Origin: Nocardioides psychrotolerans
GTDB taxonomy: Bacteria; Actinomycetota; Actinomycetes; Propionibacteriales; Nocardioidaceae
NCBI RefSeq assembly: GCF_900113685.1
Contig: NZ_FOQG01000001.1
Span: forward strand, 124,001 to 188,000
Reading direction: 5' to 3'
Length of the DNA: 64,000 nt
Shown here: piece by piece, positions 1 through 8,426 of the stretch
Position numbering within the stretch: position 1 is the first letter of the stretch
Layout: every line of letters starts with the position of its first letter
Translations under genes and position numbers: made by a program
Notes under the pieces: generated by a model
Told to the model about the DNA's origin: nothing
What the model saw: the letters and a program-made list of their open reading frames with translations, nothing else
The model's database searches: none

Positions 1-1656
1 GTCGAGGAGCAGTTCTACCTCGTCTGGCCCCTGCTCGTCGGTGCCGTCGTCTGGGTCGTCGCCCGCCGTCGTACGACGGAGGGCCGGTCCTCCCGCGTCC
101 TCCGTGCCCTCGTCGTGACCATCGCCGTGATCGGATCGGCGAGCTTCGTGTGGTCGTTGGTGCGCACCGGCGCCGAGCCGCAGTCGGCCTACTTCTCCAC
201 CTTCACCCGCGCCTGGGAGCTCGCCGTCGGCGCGGGCGTCGCGCTGGCCGTGCACGCCGGTCGCACCCTGCGCCACCGCCGCGGCGCCGAGGTCCTCGTG
301 TGGGGTGGCCTGGCGGCGATCCTGGCGGCCTGCCTGGCCTTCGACGAGACCCTGGCGTTCCCGGGCTATGCCGCCGCGCTGCCCGTGCTCGGCACCGCCG
401 CGGTCCTCTACGCTGGCGCTCACGCCGACGTGACCACGAGCGCCGGGCGGCTGCTGTCCGTGCGCCCGATGCGCGTCGTGGGCGACTGGTCCTACTCGCT
501 CTACCTGTGGCACTGGCCGCTGCTGATCGTCCCGCCGACCGCCCTCGGGCGCGACCTGCGTCCCCTCGAGGTCGTGCTGCTCGTGGCGCTCGCCTTCGAG
601 CTGGCCTACCTCACTCACCGCTTCGTCGAGCAGCCCTTCCGCACGCGCCGCATCTCCGCGCGACCGCGCCGCGCGCTGATCCTCTACCCCGTCTTCCTCG
701 GTCTCGTGGGCTCCACGGCCGGCGCCGGCTGGGCGTGGTCCGACTACCGCGTCAGCGAGCACGGCGACACCCCGGCCATCACGACCAGCCAGTTCGGGAT
801 CACCGACGACGGTCCCGAAGCCCTCGTGCAGGCCTCGGTCCTCGCCGCCCAGTCACGCCAGGCAACGCCCAGCGACCTGACCCCCGACCTGGTCGACCTC
901 GAGGACGACCTCGCCGACGTCGGCGACTGTCTCTACGAGGGCGGCACCGCCTGGGAGCTGTGCCCGCAGGGTGACGACAACGGCGACAAGACCCTGGTCG
1001 TCATCGGCGACTCCCACGCGCGGGCCTGGATCCCGGCCTTCGACCAGATCGCCGCACGGTCGGGCTACCGCGCCTTCTACCTCGTCAAGGCCCAGTGCAG
1101 CGCCGCCCTCGTGGACCCCTCCGAGGCCTTCACCGGCGACCCGTGGCCCGAGTGCGAGGAGTTCCACCGCTGGAGCGAGGAGCAGATCGGTGAGCTCGAC
1201 CCCGAACTGGTCGTCATGACCTCCTCGGCACCGATCACCGGCCTCTACTCCGAGGGCCGGCGGCTGCGCAGCATGGACGACATCGCCGGCGAGCTCGGCG
1301 TCGGCCTGGCCGACATGTTCCGAGCCTATGCCCCGCTCACCGAACGCCTGGTGATGCTGGTCGACGTGCCCCGGCTCTCCCTCGAACCCGGCGTGTGCCT
1401 GTCCACCTTCGGATCCGACCTCGGTGACTGTGCCCTCCCACCCGACGCGACCGGCGCCCGCATGCGGGACCTGACGGTCGACGTCGCCACCGACGCCGGC
1501 ATCGAGGTCATCGACCCGGAGACCTGGTTCTGCGCCGATGGCCTGTGCCCCACCGTCGTGGGCTCGACGATCGCCTACCGCGACCGCGGCCACATCACCT
1601 CGACCCGGGCCGCCGAGCTGGCCGAGCCCCTCGGCACCGCGCTGGGGATCTGGTAG
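1..1656 (+). CDS. Membrane acyltransferase 3 with C-terminal SGNH domain (5' end missing)
   Basis: The reading frame is open from base 1 and its start lies outside the window; 551 residues are visible. The visible part has the distal membrane helices of an acyltransferase-3 (OafA/YrhL-like) domain followed by a periplasmic or extracytoplasmic SGNH hydrolase-like domain. The SGNH block I motif GDSHARAW begins at visible residue 336 and the catalytic DxxH pair is Asp528/His531 (sequence DRGH). Such proteins O-acylate cell-surface glycans; the substrate here is unknown. It is a clear paralogue of the gene at 2476-4563: both carry the block AYFSTFTRAWEL and almost the same domain order. It faces npdG, with 27 bp between the stop codons. 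Confidence 0.9.
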   Translation, partial: VEEQFYLVWPLLVGAVVWVVARRRTTEGRSSRVLRALVVTIAVIGSASFVWSLVRTGAEPQSAYFSTFTRAWELAVGAGVALAVHAGRTLRHRRGAEVLVWGGLAAILAACLAFDETLAFPGYAAALPVLGTAAVLYAGAHADVTTSAGRLLSVRPMRVVGDWSYSLYLWHWPLLIVPPTALGRDLRPLEVVLLVALAFELAYLTHRFVEQPFRTRRISARPRRALILYPVFLGLVGSTAGAGWAWSDYRVSEHGDTPAITTSQFGITDDGPEALVQASVLAAQSRQATPSDLTPDLVDLEDDLADVGDCLYEGGTAWELCPQGDDNGDKTLVVIGDSHARAWIPAFDQIAARSGYRAFYLVKAQCSAALVDPSEAFTGDPWPECEEFHRWSEEQIGELDPELVVMTSSAPITGLYSEGRRLRSMDDIAGELGVGLADMFRAYAPLTERLVMLVDVPRLSLEPGVCLSTFGSDLGDCALPPDATGARMRDLTVDVATDAGIEVIDPETWFCADGLCPTVVGSTIAYRDRGHITSTRAAELAEPLGTALGIW

Positions 1657-1683
1657 CTCCCCAACACCTGAGCCTCGGTCGGC

Positions 1684-2364
1684 TCAGTGAGTCGACAGCC
1701 CTGAGATCCGCACGCCCGAGTGCGCCTTGTACTTCTTGTTGATCGAGATCAGGACCGCGGTCAGGGGCTCGAGCTGACGCGCGAGACGAAGCGCGCCGGC
1801 GTCGATCCCGTCACGGCTCGTCACGCTGCGGGCCAGCTCGATCGCGACCGCCTTGGCCTCGGGCGAGTCACCGCAGACGAGGACATCCTCGTCGTCGAGG
1901 TAGTCGTGGTCGCCCCACAGCGTCACCGCGGAGACGTGGTGGAAGGCACCGACGACCGACGACTCGGGTGCGATGCGCTGGGCGGACTCCGCAGCGGAGC
2001 CCTCGCCGGCGTCGACGACGCGACCGTGGGGGCCACGCTTGTCGAATGCCAGCGGGTTGACGCAGGAGATGACGACCTTGCCGTCCAGCGGCAGCGTGGC
2101 GACCAGCTCGTCGTGGCCGTCGTACGGCACTGCCAGCAGGACCACGTCGGCGTCGGCGCAGGCATCGACGTTGGATGCGCCCGTCACCGCTCCGGCATCG
2201 GCGACACCGGCGAGCCGCGTCGTGACCTCCTCGGCCACCGGCACGGCCTTCTCCGCCGCCCGCGACCCGAGGACCACCGTGTGACCGTGACGAGCGAAGC
2301 GGTAGCCCAGCCCCTTGCCCTGCGGGCCGGTCCCACCGATCACGGCAATGCGGTACGACGTCAC
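1684..2364 (-). CDS. npdG: NADPH-dependent F420 reductase (Fno/NpdG)
   Basis: 226 residues. The N-terminal Rossmann motif GGTGPQGKGLG (residues 10-20) followed by LGSR is typical of F420:NADP oxidoreductase, which exchanges hydride between NADPH and the deazaflavin cofactor F420 in the cytosol. The length fits the family. The start is GTG at 2364, chosen because AAGGAG lies about 6 nt upstream. The gene diverges from the acyltransferase at 2476 over a 111-bp gap and converges with the truncated one. With fbiC and two luciferase-like oxidoreductases in the same window, it suggests active use of F420. Function comes from family recognition; which enzymes it supplies is inferred. Confidence 0.88.
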   Translation of the reverse strand: MTSYRIAVIGGTGPQGKGLGYRFARHGHTVVLGSRAAEKAVPVAEEVTTRLAGVADAGAVTGASNVDACADADVVLLAVPYDGHDELVATLPLDGKVVISCVNPLAFDKRGPHGRVVDAGEGSAAESAQRIAPESSVVGAFHHVSAVTLWGDHDYLDDEDVLVCGDSPEAKAVAIELARSVTSRDGIDAGALRLARQLEPLTAVLISINKKYKAHSGVRISGLSTH

Positions 2365-2475
2365 TCTGGGCTCCTTCGAAGTGGGGGCTGCTGCGGTGCA
2401 GCACTATCTCATCGGCCCGTGTCGTCCGGGTGCGGCCGGTCACCCTTTGGTACCTTCGGCGGAGGATCCGAACGC

Positions 2476-4563
2476 ATGGGGTGGCGATCTGTGGGGACAC
2501 GCTTCCGAGGTGACATCCAGGGCCTGCGCGCAGTCGCTGTCCTGGCGGTCGTCGCCGCCCACGCGGGGGTGCCCTTCCTGCCCGGCGGCTTCGTCGGCGT
2601 CGACGTCTTCTTCGTCATCTCCGGGTTCCTGATCTCCGGTCTGCTGTTCCGCGAGGTGTCGGAGGCGGGCCGGGTCTCCCTGGCCTCCTTCTGGTCGCGA
2701 CGGGCCCGCCGCATCCTGCCGGCCGCCACGGTCGTCACGTTGGTCACGGTCGCGGTCGCGGTCGTCGGCCTCAGCCTGATCGACGCGCGCCAGGTCGTCG
2801 TGGACGCGATCTGGTCGAGCCTGTTCGCGGCCAACGTCCACTTCGCCCAGCAGGACATCTACTACTTCGCCTCCGGCAGCGGCACGTCCCCGCTCCAGCA
2901 CTACTGGTCCTTGGCAGTCGAGGAGCAGTTCTACGTCGTGTGGCCACTGCTACTGCTCGCCCTGGTGGGCCTGAGCCGCATCGGGCGCAAGGGGACGACG
3001 CACGCCCACCTCCCTCGCACGACGATCGCCGTCGCGCTGGTGCTGATCACCGCGACCTCGTTCGGCTGGTCGCTCCACCAGACCGCCGAGCAGCCGGGGT
3101 CGGCCTACTTCTCGACCTTCACCCGCGCCTGGGAGCTCGGCGTCGGTGGCCTCGCCGCCCTCGTCGCCGTCCCGCTCGCCCGAGTCCTGCACCGCCACCT
3201 GCTCACCGTCCTCGGCATCATGGGTGTCGCCGCGATCGTCGTCGCCTGCATGGCGTTCACCCCCGACACGGCGTTCCCGGGCTACTCCGCCGCCCTGCCG
3301 GTGCTCGGCACCGCCCTGCTGCTTGTCGCCGGAGCCGGCGCTAGGAGCCCTGCGACGTCGCACCTGCTGGACAACGCGCCGATGCGCACGCTCGGCGACT
3401 GGTCCTTCTCGATCTACCTGTGGCACTGGCCGGCGCTGATCCTGAGCGAGGGCCTGCTCGGCCGGCCACTGGCCGCCGGGGAGACCGGCCTCGTCGTCCT
3501 CGCGGTCCTCGGCCTGTCCAGCCTGACCTTCCACCTCGTCGAGAGCCCCTTCCGCACCGGCCGTCCCGCCCGCGCACTGCGGGTCCCGCGCGCCCTCGCT
3601 CTCTACCCCGCGAGCCTGGTGCTCGTCGGCGCCACCTGCCTGGTCGGCTGGCAGTGGACCGCGGTCCAGGGTGGTGAGACCGGTGACAACCCGCCCATCA
3701 CCGTGGCCGGCAGCCACGACGACGCGGTAGCGCTCGTGCGGGCCTCCGTCGACGCCGCCCGCGACGAGGTCGCCGTCCCCAGCGACCTCACCCCCGACCT
3801 GCTCGAGCTGCGCGACAGCATCGCCGACGTCGGGGACTGCGACTACGCCGAGGACGTGCGCGCGCTCTGCCCGCGTGGGGCCACCAACGGTGAGCGCACG
3901 CTGGTCGTGGTCGGCGACTCCCACGCCCGCGCCTGGATCCCGGCCTTCGACCGCATCGCCGTCGAGGGCGACTGGACGGCCTACTACCTCGTCAAGCCGC
4001 AGTGCACTGCCGCGCACGTGCTCGTCGCCCCCGTCAACGAGGCCCGGCCCTTCACCGAGTGCGTCGCCTTCCAGGACTGGGTCATCGACATGGTCAGCGG
4101 CCTCGAGCCCGACCTGGTCGTCGTCGCGTCGTCCCCACCCGTCAACGGCGTCTACGACGGGACCGCCCGCTACGAGGCCACCGACAAGGTGGCACCCCTG
4201 CTCGCCGACGGCTACGACGAGCTCTTCGGCGAGCTGCTCGGCAACGCCGAGCGCGTGGCCCTGCTGCGCGACGTACCCAAGTCGCCCGACGACCCCGGCA
4301 CCTGCCTCACCCAGGGCGACCCGAGCCTCGGCGACTGCATGTTCAGCCCCGTCGAGCGCTCCGAGATCCTCGCCGACGTCGCCGTCCAGTCCGCCATCCT
4401 GACCGGCGCCGAGGTCGTCGACCCGACTCCGTGGCTCTGCTACGAGGGCGACTGCCCCGTCGTCATCGGCGGCACGCTGTCCTACCGCGACACCGACCAC
4501 ATCACCACCGAGTACGCCGCGTCCCTCGCCGGCGCGCTCGGCCGCGCGCTCGACATGCTCTGA
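2476..4563 (+). CDS. Membrane acyltransferase 3 with C-terminal SGNH domain
   Basis: 695 residues starting at ATG 2476, chosen because GGAGGA ends about 9 nt upstream and the protein then begins directly with the conserved acyltransferase-3 N-terminus (FRGDIQGLRAVAVL). About ten membrane helices occupy the first ~390 residues. The extracytoplasmic SGNH domain follows, with GDSHARAW from residue 480 and the catalytic DxxH pair Asp672/His675. Proteins of this OafA-like type transfer acyl groups to surface polysaccharide or lipid-linked sugars. The neighbouring gene at 1-1656 is a paralogue, so the pair probably arose by tandem duplication with npdG now on the opposite strand between them. The acceptor cannot be told from sequence. 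Confidence 0.92.
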   Translation: MGWRSVGTRFRGDIQGLRAVAVLAVVAAHAGVPFLPGGFVGVDVFFVISGFLISGLLFREVSEAGRVSLASFWSRRARRILPAATVVTLVTVAVAVVGLSLIDARQVVVDAIWSSLFAANVHFAQQDIYYFASGSGTSPLQHYWSLAVEEQFYVVWPLLLLALVGLSRIGRKGTTHAHLPRTTIAVALVLITATSFGWSLHQTAEQPGSAYFSTFTRAWELGVGGLAALVAVPLARVLHRHLLTVLGIMGVAAIVVACMAFTPDTAFPGYSAALPVLGTALLLVAGAGARSPATSHLLDNAPMRTLGDWSFSIYLWHWPALILSEGLLGRPLAAGETGLVVLAVLGLSSLTFHLVESPFRTGRPARALRVPRALALYPASLVLVGATCLVGWQWTAVQGGETGDNPPITVAGSHDDAVALVRASVDAARDEVAVPSDLTPDLLELRDSIADVGDCDYAEDVRALCPRGATNGERTLVVVGDSHARAWIPAFDRIAVEGDWTAYYLVKPQCTAAHVLVAPVNEARPFTECVAFQDWVIDMVSGLEPDLVVVASSPPVNGVYDGTARYEATDKVAPLLADGYDELFGELLGNAERVALLRDVPKSPDDPGTCLTQGDPSLGDCMFSPVERSEILADVAVQSAILTGAEVVDPTPWLCYEGDCPVVIGGTLSYRDTDHITTEYAASLAGALGRALDML

Positions 4564-4627
4564 CGCCACGCCGCGCCATGGCACCGACCTGACGCGATCA
4601 CGTCACACCCCACCGCACTTGCCACGA

Positions 4628-4647
4628 TGACAGCGGGCTTGTCACAG
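4628..4647. promoter_or_regulatory. Candidate operator TGACA-N7-TGTCA upstream of F420 oxidoreductase
   Basis: TGACAG, 6 nt, TGTCACAG. The same arrangement occurs at 7090-7109 between the MerR and acyl-CoA dehydrogenase genes. It lies 36 bp before the start at 4684. Binding by the MerR-family protein encoded at 6292-7029 is inferred. Confidence 0.45.
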
Positions 4648-4683
4648 TGACGGCCCACACCCACCGATCCCGAGGGACCCTCC

Positions 4684-5712
4684 ATGAAGCTGTCCATGCC
4701 GCTCGTCTACGCCGGCAACCCGCGCGAGTCCGCCGACCAGGTGGCCACGCTGGAGAAGGCAGGGCTGGACACCATCTGGGTCGCCGAGCCCTATGGCTTC
4801 GACGCGCCCACGCTCATGGGTTACCTCGCCGCCAAGACCGAGACCGTCGAGATCGGCGCCGGCATCCTCAACGTCTACTCCCGCACGCCTGGCGCGCTCC
4901 TGCAGACCGCCGCCGGCCTCGACAATGTCTCCGGCGGTCGCGCCGTCATCGGCCTCGGCGCCTCGGGACCGCAGGTCATCGAGGGCTTCCACGGCCTCCC
5001 CTACGACAAGCCGCTGGGTCGCACCCGCGAGATCATCGAGATCATCCGCATGGGTCTTCGCCGCGAGGCTCTCGTCAGCGACGGCATCTTCAAGCTCCCG
5101 CTCCCCGAGGGCCAGGGCCTCGGCCTCGGCAAGCCGCTCAAGCTCCTCAACAAGCCAGAACGATCCGTCATCCCCCTCTGGGTCGCTGCCCTCGGCGACA
5201 ACAACGTGAAGATGACCGCCGAGGTCGCCGACGGCTGGCTGCCCTTCCTCTTCCACCCCGAGAAGGCTCACCAGGTCTGGGGCGAGGCCCTCGCTGCCGG
5301 TCAGGCCAAGCGCTCCCCCGACCTCGGCCCCCTCGAGATCAGCGCCGGCGGCATGGTCGCGATCGGCGAGGACGTCAAGGGCATGCTCGACTTCATGCGC
5401 CCGATGTATGCGCTCTACGTCGGCGGCATGGGCGCCCGCGGCAAGAACTTCTACAACGAGCTCGCCTGCCACTACGGCTACGAGGAGGAGGCCGCCAAGA
5501 TCCAGGACCTCTACCTCGACGGCCACAAGCGCGACGCCGAGGCCCTGGTGCCCACCGAGTGGCTGGAGGCGGGCAACCTCGTCGGCCCCGCGTCGTACGT
5601 CAAGGAGCGCATCGAGGCCTTCAAGGCCGCCGGCGTCACCAACCTCGCCCTCTCTCCCGCCTCCGACGACCCCGCGGGCACCATCGCCCAGATCAAGGAG
5701 TGGGTGTCCTGA
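4684..5712 (+). CDS. LLM-class F420-dependent oxidoreductase, Rv3520c-like
   Basis: 342 residues. The protein begins as a luciferase-like TIM barrel (KLSMPLVYAGNPRESADQV) and carries the segments SGGRAVIGLGASGPQVIEGF and RTREIIEIIRMGLRRE, typical of the Rv3520c-type F420 subfamily. Members reduce or oxidise organic substrates with F420; the substrate here is unknown. It starts at ATG 4684 after a purine-rich GAGGGA. A TGACA-N7-TGTCA site lies just upstream and matches one in the MerR/acyl-CoA dehydrogenase promoter, which suggests shared control with acyl degradation genes. Immediately downstream is a gene-free element bounded by inverted repeats. Confidence 0.85.
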   Translation: MKLSMPLVYAGNPRESADQVATLEKAGLDTIWVAEPYGFDAPTLMGYLAAKTETVEIGAGILNVYSRTPGALLQTAAGLDNVSGGRAVIGLGASGPQVIEGFHGLPYDKPLGRTREIIEIIRMGLRREALVSDGIFKLPLPEGQGLGLGKPLKLLNKPERSVIPLWVAALGDNNVKMTAEVADGWLPFLFHPEKAHQVWGEALAAGQAKRSPDLGPLEISAGGMVAIGEDVKGMLDFMRPMYALYVGGMGARGKNFYNELACHYGYEEEAAKIQDLYLDGHKRDAEALVPTEWLEAGNLVGPASYVKERIEAFKAAGVTNLALSPASDDPAGTIAQIKEWVS

Positions 5713-5719
5713 GCATTCT

Positions 5720-6279
5720 GACGCTGGCGCGTCGGGGTTGATGAGCGCCATCGCCCTGGTGCGCTGGGTGGGCGCGACCGCCTGGCAGGGATGGCCAGCG
5801 GCGGACAGGGGCGGCGCGTCGCCGGGAGACGTGGTTGTGTGCTTGCGCAGGTCTACCGGCGCCGCGGCCAAGCCCTTTTAGCCCCCGCAGACCACCCCTG
5901 CCCGGCCGCCACGCCCACGCAGGACAGCACCCTGTCTCGACTCATAGGTCGTGGAGGTAAGGCACGGGGCCGGTGCGCCGACGCGAGCGGGCCGCGCACG
6001 TGGACCGTCACGAACGGCGTGCTGGTGCGTGGAACATCTCCCCCCTCACCACCGGCAAGGGCGAGGGGTGGGTGTCCGCGCGGGAGGGCGCCGGAGGCAG
6101 GTCGGGTCTGCGGGGGGCTAAAAGTGAGGCGTGGCGCCGGGGCGACGGCGCGCAACCACCCACCCATGCCGTCCCCGGCGAGACGGCGAGCCTGCCCCCC
6201 CGCAGACCCGGGCCTGCCACAGGCGCCCTCCCGTGGAGCACTCCCACGAGTCCCTCATCAACCCCGACGCGCCAGCGTC
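5720..6279. mobile_element. Gene-free 560-bp element with perfect 26-bp terminal inverted repeats (MITE-like)
   Basis: The block between the convergent genes at 4684-5712 and 6292-7029 has no credible gene. Its ends are a perfect 26-bp inverted repeat: 5720-5745 and 6254-6279, each containing GACGC-TGGC-GCGTC, itself a small hairpin. Inside are further inverted repeats. 5876-5893 pairs with 6105-6123 (TTTTAGCCCCC type). 6081-6117 pairs with 6196-6233 in an interrupted stem of about 35 bp. The sequence CCCCCGCAGACC occurs three times. No target-site duplication is visible and no transposase is encoded. It could be a non-autonomous transposon, a dispersed palindromic repeat unit or a structured RNA; I cannot see whether it recurs in the genome. 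Confidence 0.6.
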
Positions 6280-6291
6280 GGAGCTGTCGCC

Positions 6292-7029
6292 TCAGTCGCG
6301 GGCGAGCGAGCGGGTGATGACCTGGTTGGCGGCGCGCTGGAAGCCGGCGACGACGGCCTCGAGGGTGAGCTGGCGCAGGCGCGGGAGGGTCTGCTCGAGG
6401 CGGGCGGCGTCCTCGGGCGAGTGGGGATCGCGGCGGTAGGGCTCGAGGAGCTCGTCGCGCAGGATGTCGGTGAGCTCCTCGGCCAGCGCACCCATGTGCC
6501 GGCGGATCGCCTCGTCCGCGCGGGAGATGCCGGCCTCAGGGATGTCGAGGTCGAGGAGGTCGAGACCGACCTCCAGGTGGGACATCACGACCCACCCATC
6601 ACTGCCCTGCTCGATGCAGCCGAGGTTGGTGAGCAGGCGCAGGTCGGAGCCGGTGAGCTTGCGGCCTGCCCGCTTCTCGAGCTGGCGCAGCGTGAGCTGC
6701 TCGGGCGGCTTGCCGGTCCACGAGGTGAGCATGGCGCGCTGGAGCACGAGGTCCTCGACCGTGGCGTCGATGGGCAGGCCGGCCAGGAACCCCTCGATCG
6801 CCTGGAGCGTGAAGCCGTGCTCCTGCAGGGCCCGGACCATCTCGAGGCGCGCGCGGTGGAGGTCGTCGTAGTAGGCGACGCGGCCGCGGCGGACCGGCGG
6901 GGGCAGGAGGCCCAGGCTGGCGTAGTAGCGGGTGGTCCGGACGGTCAGTCCGACGGCCGCGGACAGCTCGTCGATGGTCAGCCGGTCGCCGGACGGGTCT
7001 GCGGCAGCGTCGACGGTGGAAGCACCCAT
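6292..7029 (-). CDS. MerR-family transcriptional regulator
   Basis: 245 residues from ATG 7029. The N-terminal winged helix-turn-helix (LTIDELSAAVGLTVRTTRYY, residues ~15-34, then GLLPPPVRRGRVAYYDDLH) is typical of MerR. A second, longer C-terminal part (~80-245) has no metal-binding cysteines and probably senses an organic ligand. It diverges from the acyl-CoA dehydrogenase at 7148; the 118-bp gap holds two TGTCACAG-type sites, one of them touching its own start codon, so autoregulation and control of the dehydrogenase are likely. The reading frame also continues upstream of 7029, but the first residues there fall inside the operator, so I prefer the internal ATG. No clear ribosome-binding site precedes it. 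Confidence 0.85.
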   Translation of the reverse strand: MGASTVDAAADPSGDRLTIDELSAAVGLTVRTTRYYASLGLLPPPVRRGRVAYYDDLHRARLEMVRALQEHGFTLQAIEGFLAGLPIDATVEDLVLQRAMLTSWTGKPPEQLTLRQLEKRAGRKLTGSDLRLLTNLGCIEQGSDGWVVMSHLEVGLDLLDLDIPEAGISRADEAIRRHMGALAEELTDILRDELLEPYRRDPHSPEDAARLEQTLPRLRQLTLEAVVAGFQRAANQVITRSLARD

Positions 7030-7032
7030 GAC

Positions 7033-7109
7033 TGTCACAGTATCGCTGTCACAGCATCTGTGGCAGGTTCTGAGACCGCCCTTGAATGCTGACAGTGATG
7101 CTGTCACAG
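7033..7109. promoter_or_regulatory. Paired MerR-type operators in divergent promoter
   Basis: Two sites. 7033-7054 is TGTCACAG, 6 nt, TGTCACAG (direct repeat). 7090-7109 is TGACAG, 6 nt, TGTCACAG, which contains the inverted repeat TGACA-N7-TGTCA. The second also resembles 4628-4647. They lie between the divergent MerR and acyl-CoA dehydrogenase genes. A GATACT box (7044-7039, minus) overlaps the first site and may be the MerR -10 element. Confidence 0.55.
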
Positions 7110-7147
7110 TTGCGCTGACATACCCGTTCCTCGACCGGAGGCCCCGC

Positions 7148-8302
7148 ATGCCCGAGACCCCGTCCATCTACGAGCAGGAGCACGACGACTTCCGCGCGAT
7201 GGCCCGCGCCTTCATGGACAAGGAGGTCGCCCCCTTCCACGCCCAGTGGGAGAAGGACGGACAGGTCAGCCGCGAGGTCTGGACCAAGGCCGGCGCGGCC
7301 GGGCTGCTCTGCTTCGACGTCGAGGAGCAGTACGGCGGGATGGGCGTCCACGACTTCCGCTACAACGCGATCGTCTCCGAGGAGATCTCTCGGATCGGCG
7401 CCAGCGGCCTGGGCTTCCCGGTGCACACCGACATCATCGTCCCCTACATCAGCCAACTCGGGACCGAGGAGCAGAAGCAGCGGTGGCTCCCCGGCCTGGT
7501 CAGCGGCGAGATCATCTCGGCCGTCGCGATGACCGAGCCGGCCGCCGGCTCCGACCTCCAGGGCATCCGCACCTCGGCCACGTACCAAGCCGACACGGGC
7601 TGCTACGTCCTCAACGGCTCCAAGACCTTCATCAGCAACGGCATCATGTCCGACCTGGTGATCGTCGTGTGCCGCACCGATCCCGACGCCGGCCACCAGG
7701 GCATCAGCCTGCTGGTCGTCGAACGCGGCATGGAGGGCTTCGAGCGCGGCCGCAACCTCGACAAGATGGGCCTCAAAGCCCAGGACACCTCCGAGCTGTT
7801 CTTCGACAACGTCATTGTGCCCAAGGAGAACCTCCTGGGCGAGGAGGGCTCCGGCTTCATCTCGCTCATGGTCAACCTGCCCCAGGAGCGCATCTCGATC
7901 GCCGCGATCGCGGTCGCCGCCTGCGAGCAGGTTCTCGCGATGTGCCTCGACTACGCCAAGCAGCGTGAGGCGTTCGGCAAGCCGATCGGCAAGTTCCAGC
8001 ACAACCGTTTCCTGCTGGCCGAGATGGCCACCGAGGTCCACATCGCCCGGGTGTTCGTCAACGATTGCATCCTCAAGCTCAACGCCGGCGAGGTCGACAC
8101 TGCGCTCGCCTCCATGGCGAAGTGGTGGACCACCGAGCTCCAGACCAAGCTGGTCGACCGAGGTGTCCAGCTCCACGGCGGCTACGGCTACATGATGGAG
8201 TACCCGATCGCGAAGGCGTTCGTGGACAGCCGGATCCAGACGATCTACGGCGGCACGACCGAGATCCAGAAGGAGATCATCGGGCGCAGCCTGGGCATCT
8301 AG
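7148..8302 (+). CDS. Acyl-CoA dehydrogenase
   Basis: 384 residues, the usual length of a FadE-type flavoprotein that introduces the 2,3 double bond in acyl-CoA. The start ATG 7148 follows a GGAGG ribosome-binding site at a 6-nt spacing. Family features are AMTEPAAGSDLQGI (FAD/substrate segment), REAFGKPIG and the C-terminal YGGTTEIQKEIIGRSLG. The YEGT position that holds the catalytic Glu of medium-chain enzymes is Gly here, so Glu247 in PQERIS is the probable base, as in isovaleryl- and long-chain-type enzymes. It shares a promoter region with the MerR gene and precedes an acyl-CoA ligase, so it probably belongs to a MerR-controlled fatty or branched acid degradation unit. Chain-length preference is unknown. 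Confidence 0.93.
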   Translation: MPETPSIYEQEHDDFRAMARAFMDKEVAPFHAQWEKDGQVSREVWTKAGAAGLLCFDVEEQYGGMGVHDFRYNAIVSEEISRIGASGLGFPVHTDIIVPYISQLGTEEQKQRWLPGLVSGEIISAVAMTEPAAGSDLQGIRTSATYQADTGCYVLNGSKTFISNGIMSDLVIVVCRTDPDAGHQGISLLVVERGMEGFERGRNLDKMGLKAQDTSELFFDNVIVPKENLLGEEGSGFISLMVNLPQERISIAAIAVAACEQVLAMCLDYAKQREAFGKPIGKFQHNRFLLAEMATEVHIARVFVNDCILKLNAGEVDTALASMAKWWTTELQTKLVDRGVQLHGGYGYMMEYPIAKAFVDSRIQTIYGGTTEIQKEIIGRSLGI

Positions 8303-8335
8303 GCCCCTCGCACCTGTCAGCACCCGGCAGCACCC

Positions 8336-8379
8336 GCGGCTGTCACGCCGTCTCCCTTGTGGGGTGGTGTGACAGCCGC
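8336..8379. promoter_or_regulatory. 11-bp inverted repeat containing TGTCAC half-sites before acyl-CoA ligase
   Basis: GCGGCTGTCAC (8336-8346) and its exact complement (8369-8379) are separated by 22 nt. Each arm contains the TGTCAC core seen in the MerR-type operators at 4.6 and 7.1 kb. It may be an operator for the ligase or a hairpin terminating the dehydrogenase transcript. Confidence 0.4.
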
Positions 8380-8426
8380 CACACTTTGCCCACGACGTCC
8401 GCACCGCCTGCCGAGGAGATCTGCCG

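Noticed and set aside
1720-2475. Upstream in-frame extension of the second acyltransferase
   Set aside because: It runs antisense through npdG; the ATG at 2476 has a ribosome-binding site and matches the family N-terminus.
2950-4584. Long minus-strand open frame opposite the second acyltransferase
   Set aside because: The plus-strand protein has clear family motifs; the antisense frame has none.
5720-6279. Integron attC site or insertion sequence
   Set aside because: The ends contain a small hairpin, but no attC core sites, transposase or target duplication are visible, so I call it only MITE-like.
5791-7092. Plus-strand open frame through the repeat element and antisense to the MerR gene
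   Set aside because: It crosses the inverted repeats and has no recognisable domain; the MerR frame is well supported.
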